Origin: JALOAD01 sp023228995 [NCBI: Candidatus Muiribacterium halophilum]
GTDB lineage: Bacteria; Muiribacteriota; Muiribacteriia; Muiribacteriales
DNA: 64,000 nt
Direction of reading: 5' to 3'
Assembly: GCA_023228995.1 (NCBI GenBank)
Contig: JALOAD010000003.1
Location: forward strand, 1 to 64,000
Below the pieces are notes generated by a model. The model was given only the letters and a program-made list of their open reading frames with translations. It ran no database searches and had not been told where the DNA came from. Position numbers and translations under genes: made by a program. Positions 1-8,323 of the stretch are shown here, piece by piece (the stretch's first letter is position 1; each line of letters starts with the position of its first letter).

Positions 1-96
1 TTGATTTCATTATTCAAAAAATTTCTCCTTACTTTATATTATCAATTTTTAATTATTAATTATTAATTTTTAATTTTTAATTGCTTCATTAGCTCT

Positions 97-195
97 GTCA
101 TCCCGGTACTATTCTGAGCCGGGATCTGTTTTTGATATTTTTATCATTACAATAACGCAAAAAAATAATCATTCGGTACTATTCGATATTTTACC
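97..195 (+). repeat. dispersed composite repeat, copy 1
   Basis: This is one copy of an intergenic element that recurs at about 6.77-6.99, 36.8, 51.9, 52.3 and 52.6 kb. It starts with a GTCATCCCGG block, continues with a GC-rich inverted repeat (CCCGG...CCGGG) and GATCT, and then has an AT-rich tail containing AACGCAAAAAAATAATCATT and CGGTACTATTCGATATTTTAC. The tail overlaps the stop codon of the flavoprotein gene to its right, so the element appears to have supplied the end of that gene. The orientation is that of the GTCATCCC strand. The copies are alignable by eye. Confidence 0.8.
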
Positions 196-1288
196 TTAAT
201 AATCTTAAAAAAAATCTTCCGCTCAAAAATAATTTTAAATAACTTATTTTGCCATGTGCTATAAGAAATATTTCTCTTCCTAATTTTGTCATAAAAAAAT
301 ATAATAATTTGTGTTTGAATATTTTGAGAAGTTTGTAAAATATATAAATTATCAACATTTCAAATTTGTTTTTATTTAATATATGTTTTTTAATTTCTTT
401 TTTGTATTTATTATTTTCTTTATTTTTTAATATTATTTCTGCTGCAATTTTCCCAGATAAGAATGCATTATATATACCTTCTCCAAATATTGGTGAAGTT
501 GCTGCTAATGAATCTCCTACATAGATTATTTTACCTTTTATTATTTCTTTTTTTTCAAAACAAGGAATCCATGCACCTTTTATTGTTTTATTTAATATAT
601 TTAATTTAAGATCTTTACACATTTTATAAAAAGCTTTTTTTACCTCATATACATCTCTACTTCCTATACCTACAACAACTTTTTTCCCAGTTGGAAATAT
701 CCATCCATATCCTCTTGAAACATATCCATATATAAAATTTGTTGGGGTGTTTTTATCAAATTCTTTTAATGAAAATTCTGTCTGCATTGTAAAATAAAAA
801 TCACCATTTTTTATATTATTTTTAAAAAACTCGCTTACTCCTCTAGCACATATTATTCTTTCTGCTCTAAAACTCCCTTTTGGGGTTTTAATTATTCTAT
901 TATTTTTTATTTCAAGAACTTTATTATCAAAAATTATTTCTATATTGTTTTCTATAGCTTTTTTTAAAAGAATATTATCTAGAATACTTCTATGGGTAAA
1001 ATAATATGGATAATCACTTTTTCCGCTAACAACTTCTTTTTGTCTATATTTTATAGAATATGTATTTGATTTAGATGTAATTATTTTTTTTAAATCAATT
1101 TTTGATATAAAGGGTGCATTTTTAAGAAATGCAACAGCTTTATAAGTAAGTCCACCTGCACAAAGTTTATTACCTATCTGTTTTTCTTTTTCTATAACAA
1201 GTATTTTTTTATTATTTTTTGCAAGATAATTTGCAGCTATAAGTCCACTAACTCCTGCTCCAACTATAATTACATCATACTTTTTCAC
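191..1288 (-). CDS. geranylgeranyl-reductase-family FAD oxidoreductase
   Basis: This is a 365-residue flavoprotein of the geranylgeranyl reductase/FixC-like group, which reduces isoprenoid chains or works as a quinone-linked dehydrogenase. The N-terminus has the dinucleotide-binding motif G10-x-G12-x-x-G15 followed by an acidic residue at the end of the second strand. A GWIFP segment lies near the middle, and the second FAD motif YVGDSLAATSPIFGEGI sits at about residues 255-272, where this family binds the ribityl chain. No membrane anchor is obvious, although the C-terminal 50 residues are hydrophobic and basic. The start is GTG; an ATG with a better ribosome site was not seen. It lies 48 bp downstream of the PLP/GNAT gene and is probably in the same transcript. 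The substrate cannot be told from the sequence. Confidence 0.8.
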   Translation of the reverse strand: MKKYDVIIVGAGVSGLIAANYLAKNNKKILVIEKEKQIGNKLCAGGLTYKAVAFLKNAPFISKIDLKKIITSKSNTYSIKYRQKEVVSGKSDYPYYFTHRSILDNILLKKAIENNIEIIFDNKVLEIKNNRIIKTPKGSFRAERIICARGVSEFFKNNIKNGDFYFTMQTEFSLKEFDKNTPTNFIYGYVSRGYGWIFPTGKKVVVGIGSRDVYEVKKAFYKMCKDLKLNILNKTIKGAWIPCFEKKEIIKGKIIYVGDSLAATSPIFGEGIYNAFLSGKIAAEIILKNKENNKYKKEIKKHILNKNKFEMLIIYIFYKLLKIFKHKLLYFFMTKLGREIFLIAHGKISYLKLFLSGRFFLRLLR

Positions 1289-1336
1289 TTTAATTTATAA
1301 ACTCCAGAATAATATCTTTTATAAAATAAAATTGAA

Positions 1337-2704
1337 TTATTTTTTATAAATCATTCTTACATATGATTTAGCAAGACCCATTTTTTCATATACTCTAATT
1401 GCTTTATTATTTTTTAAATCAACATGTAGTGAAAAATCTCCTTCTGTAAGTTCTATAGCTTTTTTCATAAGAAGAGTTCCTATACCTCTTGAACCTTTAT
1501 TTAAATCAGAACCAATATATACAAGATGATATTGAGGAATAACTTGACTCATTGGCATTTTTACAATTACACAAACTCCTGTTATTTTATTTCCAGTATA
1601 TGCACCAAGTACAAAACCTGATTTTAGAGCATTTTCAACAGCTTCTTTTGTACAATTATAATCATCACCATATTCAGCAAGAAATTCCATTACAATATGA
1701 ATATATGACTCTTTTTCATTTTCACTAAGATTTGATAATTCTCTTACTTCAATTGCAGGCTGACCATCTTCCATAAGAAATACATTAATACTATTAGGTT
1801 TTATTTTACCTTCATTAAAAAGAATATCAAATCCTTGAAAAGCTATGCAACCACGGGATTTTATTTTAATATGTTCTCTTTTTTTTATAAGTTCAGAATA
1901 CCTGAAAATTTGATTTTTATCAGCACAAATAATACTTCCACCAGAATCATAAACAGCATTAAGCACGCCTTGAGCATCAGTTATCTTATATTTGAAAGTA
2001 CTTCTATTAACTTTTCTTCCTTTAATGGTTTCTGAATATGCATCTTTAACATCCTCACTGCCTTCAAGAAAAGCTTTATATATATTATTATCTTTTTCTG
2101 TACATACTGCGTGAATTTTAGGTATTCTATCAATAATTCCTTTATGCCATAAAACTCTAAACCCATTATGCATTGCAAGAGCTAAAGCACCGTCACCTAG
2201 AAACATAAATAGATTATCTGGATTAACTATTGTTTTTTTTACAATTTCTTCAGCAATTTCACCATAAACAGCATTTGAAATACCTATATTATCATAACCT
2301 GGATTTGCATTATACCATCCGTTTTTTTTAGCATCAGCAAAAGAAAACTGAAAAGAATCATTATAAGTTTTCCCTTTTTCAACAATTGTTACACCTTCCA
2401 TGTGAAACCAGCTTTTTTTCTTTTCAAATGATTTTTCAGGCATATATATAATGCATTTCATATCCATTGTGCTTGAAACATAAGCAATTGATTCACCAAG
2501 TGGTCCTAAAGATGCAACTGAAATAGTATAGAATCCAAGCTGTTTAGCTTCTTTTACAAGTGCTGCTGCAAGTCTATCCTGAATTCTTCCTGTTGGATTC
2601 GTACCTTCAAGCTTGAAAAATATTCTCTGATCTGGAAAATATTCTTCGAGACCCGATGCATTATAAAAAACTGTATTACCTGTTCTTTTTAAAATTTGTA
2701 CCAT
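1337..2704 (-). CDS. fold-type-II PLP-like domain fused to GNAT acetyltransferase
   Basis: The protein has 455 residues. Residues about 1-300 resemble threonine synthase/OrtB-type PLP enzymes, with an FFKLEGTNPTG segment like the family's substrate-side motif. The Schiff-base lysine expected in TGSFKDR is absent: the text here is TGRIQDR. The SSGNTG-like loop and the glycine-rich phosphate loop are also altered (SLGPLGES, GDGALALA). Residues about 340-455 are a GNAT domain with an acetyl-CoA loop (RGIGT) and the typical NNKAIRVYEKMG ending. The start used is the ATG directly after AGGAGG; an in-frame extension upstream to 2791 has no ribosome site. It has its own promoter. The product may be a pseudo-enzyme scaffold or sensor, or an acylated amino-acid ligase-like protein; the function is unknown. 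Confidence 0.75.
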   Translation of the reverse strand: MVQILKRTGNTVFYNASGLEEYFPDQRIFFKLEGTNPTGRIQDRLAAALVKEAKQLGFYTISVASLGPLGESIAYVSSTMDMKCIIYMPEKSFEKKKSWFHMEGVTIVEKGKTYNDSFQFSFADAKKNGWYNANPGYDNIGISNAVYGEIAEEIVKKTIVNPDNLFMFLGDGALALAMHNGFRVLWHKGIIDRIPKIHAVCTEKDNNIYKAFLEGSEDVKDAYSETIKGRKVNRSTFKYKITDAQGVLNAVYDSGGSIICADKNQIFRYSELIKKREHIKIKSRGCIAFQGFDILFNEGKIKPNSINVFLMEDGQPAIEVRELSNLSENEKESYIHIVMEFLAEYGDDYNCTKEAVENALKSGFVLGAYTGNKITGVCVIVKMPMSQVIPQYHLVYIGSDLNKGSRGIGTLLMKKAIELTEGDFSLHVDLKNNKAIRVYEKMGLAKSYVRMIYKK

Positions 2705-2811
2705 TTTTCCTCCTATTTTTTTAAATAAAAAACCTTTTTTTGTTTTTTTATCATTCCATGTCTGAAATTGAACTCTTCGATTAAATAACAAGAATTTTAT
2801 TGCATTGATAT

Positions 2812-2840
2812 ATTATAACATAAAGTTACTATAAAAACAA
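2812..2840 (-). promoter_or_regulatory. sigma70-type promoter for PLP/GNAT gene
   Basis: On the minus strand TTGTTT is followed by 17 bp and a perfect TATAAT. The predicted transcript has a leader of about 100 nt before the AGGAGG of the gene starting at 2704. This suggests that the PLP/GNAT-flavoprotein pair can be expressed apart from the mutase operon upstream. Confidence 0.55.
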
Positions 2841-2937
2841 ATTATAGAATAAAGTTGGGGGTTGAGGGTTTATTAGCTTTTAACACGCAACCCCTTAAAC
2901 TATATAACTCTTTAACTAGTACTTTTTTCTTTATTTT

Positions 2938-4614
2938 TTAAAATATTTTTTGATTATACTCACCAAATATTCCTCTTAAAGTATTACAAATTTCTCCTAG
3001 TGTACAATAAGCTTTTACACTTTCAATAACAATAGGAAAGAGATTTATATTAGGATCTTTTGCGGAACTTTCAAGTTTTTTAAGACATTCCTGAACTTTA
3101 TTATTATCTCTACTTTCTTTAATTTTATTTAATTTAGCAATTTGTCTAACCTGAACACTCATATCAACTCTAAGAAGATTTTTTGGAGCTTGTTCTTCAA
3201 CTTTATGCTTATTAACTCCAACAACAACAGTATCATTAGTTTCAACAGATTTCTGATAATCATAAGCTGATTTTTGAATTTCATTTTGAATATATCCGTT
3301 TTCAATAGCCTGAGGCGCTCCACCCATTTCATCAATTCTATTAATATAATCAAAAGCTTTTTTTTCAATATCATCAGTAAGCTTTTCAATATAATAAGAA
3401 CCACCAAGTGGATCTATACTATCTGTAACCCCAGTTTCTTCTGCAATTATCTGTTGAGTTCTCAAAGCAATTCTTACTGATTCTTCAGTTGGAAGTGCTA
3501 AAGCTTCATCTTTTGAATTAGTATGAAGTGATTGAGTTCCACCCAAAACAGCTGATAAAGCTTGAATTGCAACTCTTACAATATTATTATCTGGTTGTTG
3601 AGCAGTTAAAGTAGAACCGCCTGTTTGAGCATGAAATCTTAACATCATTGATTTTTCTTTTTTTGCATTAAATCTTTCTTTCATAATTTTTGCCCACATT
3701 CTTCTTGCTGCTCTAAATTTAGCTATTTCTTCAAAAAATCCATTATGTGCATTAAAGAAAAACGATAATCTTGAAGCAAATGAATCAACATCCATTCCAG
3801 CATCAACAGCAGCCTGAACATAAGCAATACCATCAGCCAAAGTAAAAGCTACTTCCTGTGCTGCATCTGAACCTGCTTCTCTAATATGATAGCCAGAAAT
3901 TGAAATTGTATTCCAATTAGGAATTTTTTCTTTACAATATTCAAAAATATTAGTTATAAGTCTCATTGAAGGCTTTGGTGGAAATATATATGTACCACGA
4001 GCTATATATTCTTTTAAAATATCATTTTGAATAGTTCCATTAAGCTTTTCAGGAGCAACTCCCTGTTTTTCTCCAACTGCAATATACATTGCAAGAAGAA
4101 CCATCGAAGGAGCATTTATAGTCATTGAAGTTGAAACTTTATCAAGAGGAATTCCATCAAAGAGAATTTCCATATCAGCTAAAGAATCTATTGCAACACC
4201 AACTTTACCAACTTCACCTTCACTCATTGCATCATCTGAATCATACCCAATTTGAGTTGGTAAATCAAAAGCTACAGAAAGTCCACTTGTTCCATTTGCA
4301 AGCAAATACTTATACCTTTCATTTGTTTCTTCTGCTGTTGCAAAACCAGCATATTGTCGCATTGTCCAGAATCTACCTCTAAACATTGTAGGCTGAACAC
4401 CTCTTGTAAAAGGATATTTTCCTGGAAGTCCAAGTTTATTGTAATCAGAATTTTCATCTGGACCATAAACTCTATCTATATTTAAACCAAAATTCGTTTT
4501 AAATTCTTTTTTTCTTTCAGGAAATCTTGACAAAGTCTTGTTAACAGATGTTTCTTCCCAACTTTTTTTAGCATCATTGAATTTTTTTACAATTTCTTCT
4601 CTGTAATTTCCCAT
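2938..4614 (-). CDS. mcmA1: methylmalonyl-CoA mutase, catalytic (large) subunit
   Basis: This 558-residue TIM-barrel subunit interconverts (R)-methylmalonyl-CoA and succinyl-CoA together with the separate B12-binding subunit at 6187-6576. The family signatures are easy to see: [17 protein letters not shown] near residue 110, the [10 protein letters not shown] stretch, and [17 protein letters not shown] at about residue 330. The length fits the split archaeal/clostridial form, in which the cobalamin domain is a separate protein. The start ATG follows GAGGAG. It is the last gene of the mutase operon, separated from the epimerase gene by 274 bp of short hairpin repeats. The likely cellular role is propionate formation or propionyl-CoA use. 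Confidence 0.95.
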   Translation of the reverse strand: MGNYREEIVKKFNDAKKSWEETSVNKTLSRFPERKKEFKTNFGLNIDRVYGPDENSDYNKLGLPGKYPFTRGVQPTMFRGRFWTMRQYAGFATAEETNERYKYLLANGTSGLSVAFDLPTQIGYDSDDAMSEGEVGKVGVAIDSLADMEILFDGIPLDKVSTSMTINAPSMVLLAMYIAVGEKQGVAPEKLNGTIQNDILKEYIARGTYIFPPKPSMRLITNIFEYCKEKIPNWNTISISGYHIREAGSDAAQEVAFTLADGIAYVQAAVDAGMDVDSFASRLSFFFNAHNGFFEEIAKFRAARRMWAKIMKERFNAKKEKSMMLRFHAQTGGSTLTAQQPDNNIVRVAIQALSAVLGGTQSLHTNSKDEALALPTEESVRIALRTQQIIAEETGVTDSIDPLGGSYYIEKLTDDIEKKAFDYINRIDEMGGAPQAIENGYIQNEIQKSAYDYQKSVETNDTVVVGVNKHKVEEQAPKNLLRVDMSVQVRQIAKLNKIKESRDNNKVQECLKKLESSAKDPNINLFPIVIESVKAYCTLGEICNTLRGIFGEYNQKIF

Positions 4615-4688
4615 AAAATCTCCTCAAAGATATTTTTTTAATAACTGTTAGCATAACTTAGTTATATTATGACTAATTTATAGTTAGC

Positions 4689-4726
4689 GGTAGCTATGCT
4701 ACCTAGTTAGCACTGCTGTTAGCAGT
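4689..4726. repeat. two short hairpins with triplet loops
   Basis: Two 15-nt inverted repeats sit side by side: GGTAGC-TAT-GCTACC (4689-4703) and ACTGCT-GTT-AGCAGT (4712-4726). Each has a 6-bp stem and a 3-nt loop, and they are separated by TAGTTAG. A third, AGCAAAG-TTC-CTTTGCT (4872-4888), lies directly against the epimerase stop codon. They belong to a hairpin family seen in several spacers of the window, in which the arms differ but the loop size and TAATTAG/GTTAGC flanks recur. No U-tract follows, so they are not ordinary terminators. Confidence 0.6.
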
Positions 4727-4888
4727 TAGTAAGTATAAATCATAAAATAACTGTAACTGCAATTTGTCATGGCTTTAACATTTTAAATCTGAGAATAGTG
4801 AAATGGATTTAAAGCCTTTACTATCTCACCCTTTCACCATCTCACTACTTCACGCTTTTTAATTCTTAATTAGCAAAGTTCCTTTGCT

Positions 4889-5272
4889 CTACCCTTCACA
4901 AATTTCTAGTAAAACTCCATTTGTTGATTTAGGATGTATAAAAGCAATTTTTTTACCATGAGCACCCATTCTTGGAACCTTATCAATCAAAACATAACCT
5001 TTTTCTTCTAATTCTTTAAGTTTTTTAGCAACATCAGGAACATTTATAGCAATATGATGAATTCCCTCACCTTTTTTTTCAATAAATTTACCAATTGCTG
5101 AACTAGTATCCACAGGTTCAAGAAGTTCAATCGTTGATTCTCCAAAAGGATAAAATCCAATTTTCATACCATCAAGCACTTCTGTATGCTCCATTTCAAC
5201 ACCTAAATCTTCATATAGTTTACCAGATTCTTTCATACTTTTAACAGCAATACCAATATGATCTATTTTCAT
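4889..5272 (-). CDS. mce: methylmalonyl-CoA epimerase
   Basis: This 127-residue protein of the vicinal-oxygen-chelate (glyoxalase) fold interconverts the R and S forms of methylmalonyl-CoA. It starts with MKIDHIGIAV, which carries the first metal-binding histidine; the second-repeat HHIAINV and the C-terminal GVLLEI glutamate supply further ligands. The length is normal for the family. Its start overlaps the meaB stop by 4 nt (ATGA), so the two genes are translationally coupled. A stable 7-bp hairpin follows its stop codon immediately. Confidence 0.93.
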   Translation of the reverse strand: MKIDHIGIAVKSMKESGKLYEDLGVEMEHTEVLDGMKIGFYPFGESTIELLEPVDTSSAIGKFIEKKGEGIHHIAINVPDVAKKLKELEEKGYVLIDKVPRMGAHGKKIAFIHPKSTNGVLLEICEG

Positions 5273-6183
5273 TTCAACACTCCCGATATAATATTTTTAG
5301 CAGCCATAAGAGGTTCAATTTCACCTTTTATAATTTTATCAGAATTTTCCTCAAAAAACTCTGGATATTTTTGTTGCACCAAATTTTCAACAACAAGATA
5401 TAATTTAGCCATAAGCTCATGCTTTGCTTTCATTTCTTTTCTAAATCTAACGCTTTCAGGATTATTCAATATATAATCTGAGTGTTTATTAATTTTTTCG
5501 ACTAATTCAACAACACCCTCACCATTTATAGCTTGAGTTTTTAAAATAGGAGGATTCCATTTTCTTGGATTAAGATTTATCCAATAATTAATTATATTAA
5601 AAGTCTTTTCAGCTTCATTTTTTATATCAGCTTTATTAACAACAAAAATATCCGCTATTTCCATAACTCCAGCCTTAAGAGCCTGCATATCATCACCACT
5701 TGCAGGATGAAGCACCAGAACAACAGTATCAGAAAATTTTACTATATCAATTTCATCTTGACCTACACCAACTGTCTCGACAATAATATAATCATAATTA
5801 TAAACACTAAAAGCTTTGATTATATCGGGAGTTGATACAGAAAGACCTCCAAGATGATTTCTATTTGAAAGACTTCTTATAAAAACATTAGGATTTGTAG
5901 AATGTTCTTGCATTCTAACTCTATCTCCAAGTAAAGCACCGGTTGAAAAAAACGAAGATGGATCAATTGCAATAACAGCAACTTTACCTTTTTTTGTAAA
6001 CTCAGATATAAGCTTATTAGTCAAAGTGCTTTTTCCAGCACCAGGCGGACCTGTAATTCCAATAACATGGGATTTTGAGGGATTTTTTAGACAAAGGCTT
6101 TCAAGTTTTTCAAGAGCAATAATATCTTGATTTTCAACTTGCGTAATAAATCTTGAAAGTTCTCTAATCCTTATATAATCCAT
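5269..6183 (-). CDS. meaB: MeaB/ArgK-type G-protein chaperone of methylmalonyl-CoA mutase
   Basis: This 304-residue GTPase of the G3E/SIMIBI class gates cofactor loading and protects or repairs adenosylcobalamin mutases. The P-loop GPPGAGKST is at residues 45-53. A switch segment VETVGVGQDE lies near residue 138, and the base-specificity motif NKAD follows in VVNKADIKNEAEK. The C-terminal helical region matches the dimerisation part of MeaB. It lies between the B12 subunit gene and the epimerase gene, the classical context for MeaB, and overlaps the epimerase start by 4 nt. Confidence 0.95.
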   Translation of the reverse strand: MDYIRIRELSRFITQVENQDIIALEKLESLCLKNPSKSHVIGITGPPGAGKSTLTNKLISEFTKKGKVAVIAIDPSSFFSTGALLGDRVRMQEHSTNPNVFIRSLSNRNHLGGLSVSTPDIIKAFSVYNYDYIIVETVGVGQDEIDIVKFSDTVVLVLHPASGDDMQALKAGVMEIADIFVVNKADIKNEAEKTFNIINYWINLNPRKWNPPILKTQAINGEGVVELVEKINKHSDYILNNPESVRFRKEMKAKHELMAKLYLVVENLVQQKYPEFFEENSDKIIKGEIEPLMAAKNIISGVLK

Positions 6184-6186
6184 TAT

Positions 6187-6576
6187 TTAAGCATTATCCT
6201 TTATAAAATCAACACATTCTTTAAGACTTGTACCTGGAGTAAAAACTTCCATAATCCCATTTTCTTTAAGAAACGGTATATCTTCACCTGGAATAACTCC
6301 GCCACCAAATACTTTTATATCTTCACCACCTCTTTCCTTAAGTAATTTAACAACTTTAGGTAAAAGTGTGTTATGAGCACCTGAAAGAATAGAAAGTCCG
6401 ATAAAATCAACATCTTCTTGAATTGCAGCAGAAACTATCTGTTCGGGTGTTTGTCTAAGTCCTGTATAAATAACTTCCATACCAGCATCTTTCAACGCTT
6501 GTGCTACAACTTTTGCACCTCGATCATGACCATCAAGTCCGGGTTTTGCAATAAGTACTCTTATTTTTTTACCCAC
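6187..6576 (-). CDS. mcmA2: methylmalonyl-CoA mutase, B12-binding (small) subunit
   Basis: This 129-residue stand-alone cobalamin-binding domain has the base-off/His-on motif D15-x-H17-x-x-G20 (in [10 protein letters not shown]), the conserved GLS(I)LSGAH strand-loop and the GGG(V)IP loop near residue 90. The start is GTG, chosen because GGGAGG lies 6 nt upstream. It is the first gene of the mutase operon and lies only 3 nt before meaB. With the subunit at 2938-4614 it forms the active mutase. Confidence 0.94.
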   Translation of the reverse strand: MGKKIRVLIAKPGLDGHDRGAKVVAQALKDAGMEVIYTGLRQTPEQIVSAAIQEDVDFIGLSILSGAHNTLLPKVVKLLKERGGEDIKVFGGGVIPGEDIPFLKENGIMEVFTPGTSLKECVDFIKDNA

Positions 6577-6618
6577 AAATTCCTCCCACTAGCATATTAT
6601 TTAATATTTAAAAACAAA

Positions 6619-6647
6619 ATTATATTTTATGAACGACAAAATTTTAA
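6619..6647 (-). promoter_or_regulatory. candidate promoter of the mutase operon
   Basis: TTAAAA, a 17-bp spacer and a perfect TATAAT lie on the minus strand about 45 nt upstream of the GTG start of the B12 subunit. No cobalamin riboswitch-like B12 box was recognised in the short leader. Confidence 0.4.
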
Positions 6648-6767
6648 CACGGAAGCCTGTTTTATTCAACATAGAAGTTAGAAAAATCAGAAAACAATTG
6701 AGTCTTCTGATTAAATAAACAAAAATCAATATAATATCGTTTCAAAGTAAATTACATATAAAAAAGT

Positions 6768-6989
6768 GTCATCCCGGCACTATTCTGAATTTTTGTCATC
6801 CCAGCACTATTCTGAATTTCTGTCATCCCAGCACTATTCTGAATTTTTGTCATCCCAGCACTATTCTGAATTTTTGTCATCCCAGCACTATTCTGAATTT
6901 CTGTCATCCCGGTATGATTCTGAGCCGGGATCTGTTTTTGATATTTTTATCATTACACTAACGCAAAAAAATAATCATTCGGTATTTTA
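6768..6989 (+). repeat. 27-bp tandem array ending in a GC hairpin
   Basis: Units begin at 6768, 6795, 6822, 6849, 6876 and 6903, exactly 27 bp apart. Five units read GTCATCCCRGCACTATTCTG plus AATTT(T/C)T. The sixth instead completes an inverted repeat (CCCGG-TATGATTCTGAG-CCGGG) followed by GATCT and the AT-rich tail also found at 97-195. There are no unique spacers, so this is not a CRISPR array. An open frame crosses the array only because 27 is divisible by three. The element is cut by the MITE that begins at 6990. Confidence 0.9.
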
Positions 6990-7142
6990 GAGGCTGTTGA
7001 AAAAGTTATGTTTTCTTTTTTTCAAACTTAACTTTAAAAACAAACAGCATGGTCAGGCCGACCTATGTAAGCTAAAATTTGAGATCGGCACAGACCCTAT
7101 TTTTGTTTCAATGTTTGTTCATTTTAGTTTTTCAACATCCTC
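6990..7142. mobile_element. 153-bp MITE with terminal inverted repeats
   Basis: The ends GAGGCTGTTGAAAAAG and GTTTTTCAACATCCTC are inverted repeats matching at 14 of 16 positions. The element is flanked by the direct repeat TTTTA (6985-6989 and 7143-7147), a probable 5-bp target duplication. The GAGGCTGTTGAAAAAG type of end resembles the ends of IS1182/IS4-like transposons. There is no coding capacity, so it would need a transposase in trans. It interrupts the composite repeat: the sequence on the right continues the module that follows directly in the 52-kb copies. Confidence 0.7.
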
Positions 7143-7242
7143 TTTTACCTTCCTTCACTTATAATACATCCGTATATTATATGCTTCGCAACGTTCACTC
7201 AAGTTACCGAGTAGATTTTTTTTTTGCTTTTGTTTATAGAAA
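7143..7242 (+). repeat. dispersed module D of the composite repeat
   Basis: The stretch TTACCTTCCTTCACTTATAA through TTGCTTTTGTTTATAGAAA recurs almost unchanged at about 52.06-52.15 and 52.42-52.51 kb, and its end is found inverted at 36786-36826. It contains the odd AATACATCCGTATATTATAT and GTTCACTCAAGTTACCGAGT blocks. No function is evident. It forms the right half of the element split by the MITE. From here to 7493 I see only AT-rich sequence and a 21-codon reading frame. Confidence 0.8.
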
Positions 7243-7392
7243 CGCCCTTATTTTATTCGAATTAGATTTTACATATTTTTATACATAACTTGCTTGTATT
7301 AATAGTAAAATAAATCAATGAATTTTCTTTAAAAAACAGCTTAAATATTGTTTAATATACTCTGATAATAAAACAAAATTAAAGGGATATAT

Positions 7393-7458
7393 ATGAATTT
7401 TTTAGATTTTTTTATAAAAGATATAGGTGGGGAAAAAATAATAATAAATTTAGTATAA
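7393..7458 (+). other. possible 21-codon gene remnant
   Basis: A short frame beginning MNFLDFFIKDIGGEK has an AAAGGGA ribosome site 6 nt upstream of its ATG but stops after 21 codons. It may be the head of a lost gene or chance. It lies just beyond the end of the HEPN/SecB-like operon on the other strand. Confidence 0.2.
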
Positions 7459-7493
7459 TTATTGAGAGAATTCAATTACGAAAAATAGAAGGT

Positions 7494-7883
7494 TCAATTA
7501 GTAAAATTCACTGTAGGTAATATAATTGGTGCTATTCCCATTTGTGCAGTTATTGATGTTAGTGAGGCTCTAATAAAAGGAAAAAGAATTGCCGGAGCAT
7601 TTATTTTCATTAACTTATCATGCTGTTCTTTTTCAATATTATCTCCAAATTCAAAAAAACCAACTGATGTAACTATAATATTTAAAAAGTTATTCTCATC
7701 ACAAACATTTACAGTCAAAAATAATTGAAACTTGTTTTTATCTATTATTTTACTATCGCTTTTAATTTCTATTAAAAGTTCTCTTTTAGCTTCTTTTAAA
7801 TATTCCGGTTTAATATTAAAATTAAATCCTATTATTTTATAATCATCAAATTTAAGAAATTTATTATCATTTTTCACTTTCAT
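7494..7883 (-). CDS. SecB-like chaperone of a putative toxin-antitoxin-chaperone operon
   Basis: The protein has 129 residues. The C-terminal block NAPAILFPFIRASLTSIT followed by PIILPTVNF (residues 95-127) matches the most conserved part of SecB and SecB-like chaperones, and the preceding residues 20-90 alternate like the SecB beta sheet. Housekeeping SecB is usually 150-170 residues with an acidic tail; this short form without the tail resembles the SecB-like partners of toxin-antitoxin-chaperone (TAC) systems. Its start overlaps the upstream gene by 4 nt (ATGA). I infer that it folds or protects the 147-residue middle protein, whose C-terminus would be the recognition segment. It might instead be a general export chaperone. 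Confidence 0.75.
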   Translation of the reverse strand: MKVKNDNKFLKFDDYKIIGFNFNIKPEYLKEAKRELLIEIKSDSKIIDKNKFQLFLTVNVCDENNFLNIIVTSVGFFEFGDNIEKEQHDKLMKINAPAILFPFIRASLTSITAQMGIAPIILPTVNFTN

Positions 7884-8323
7884 GCTGCAACACCCCTAAA
7901 ATCCGAATCAACTTCAAAAGGATTATTTTTCGATTTAAACACATTATTTATTGAATTACTAGTTGAAAAATTTTTCAATTCATCAGAAAAGATTTCTTCC
8001 ATATTATAACTAGAATTGAAATCAGACTTCCCCCAACTTTTTAATAAGTTTTCCTGAATTAATAAAGGTTTATTTCCTTCTACCCAATCAAAATAAAAAG
8101 AATCAACAATAACATCATATCTTTCATATTTTTCTAATATGTCATATATAAATTCAATATAGTCATTCATTCTATCGTCTTCAATCGGATTTAAAGAGTA
8201 AATATTAATATATTCAATATCCTCGTTATTATCATAAAAATCAGGCGTTTTCTTTGTTTCAGAATTAATTAATATGTTTTTTTTACTTAATTTTTGATTT
8301 ATTTTATTAATAATAATATTCAT
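7880..8323 (-). CDS. unknown protein, putative chaperone-addicted antitoxin
   Basis: This acidic 147-residue protein was not recognised. Residues 30-75 contain a stretch (IYSLNPIEDDRMNDYIEFI) that reads like a mixed alpha/beta domain. The last 35 residues (from about NFSTSNSINNVFKS to the C-terminal GVAA) look disordered and polar with scattered hydrophobics, which is how chaperone-addiction tails look in TAC antitoxins. No helix-turn-helix and no GSxxxG nucleotidyltransferase motif is visible. It sits between a HEPN protein and a SecB-like protein and overlaps both by 4 nt. GAGGA lies 6 nt before the ATG. The antitoxin role rests on position only. Confidence 0.6.
   Translation of the reverse strand: MNIIINKINQKLSKKNILINSETKKTPDFYDNNEDIEYINIYSLNPIEDDRMNDYIEFIYDILEKYERYDVIVDSFYFDWVEGNKPLLIQENLLKSWGKSDFNSSYNMEEIFSDELKNFSTSNSINNVFKSKNNPFEVDSDFRGVAA

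Noticed and set aside
2820-2930. GGGGTTG...CAACCCC inverted repeat after the catalytic mutase gene as terminator
   Set aside because: The loop is over 20 nt and no U-tract follows; similar GGGTTRAGGG/AACCCT phrases occur as filler in several spacers.
6768-6930. CRISPR-like regular repeats
   Set aside because: The 27-bp units are directly adjacent with no unique spacers, and no cas gene is in the window.
6766-6990. Repetitive 74-residue frame on the plus strand (repeating HYSEFLSSQ)
   Set aside because: It is the translation of a 27-bp tandem DNA repeat; no ribosome site, and the same units occur in non-coding spacers on either strand.
7079-7288. 69-residue frame across the MITE end and module D
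   Set aside because: It lies wholly in repeat DNA and the same sequence in other copies does not keep the frame.
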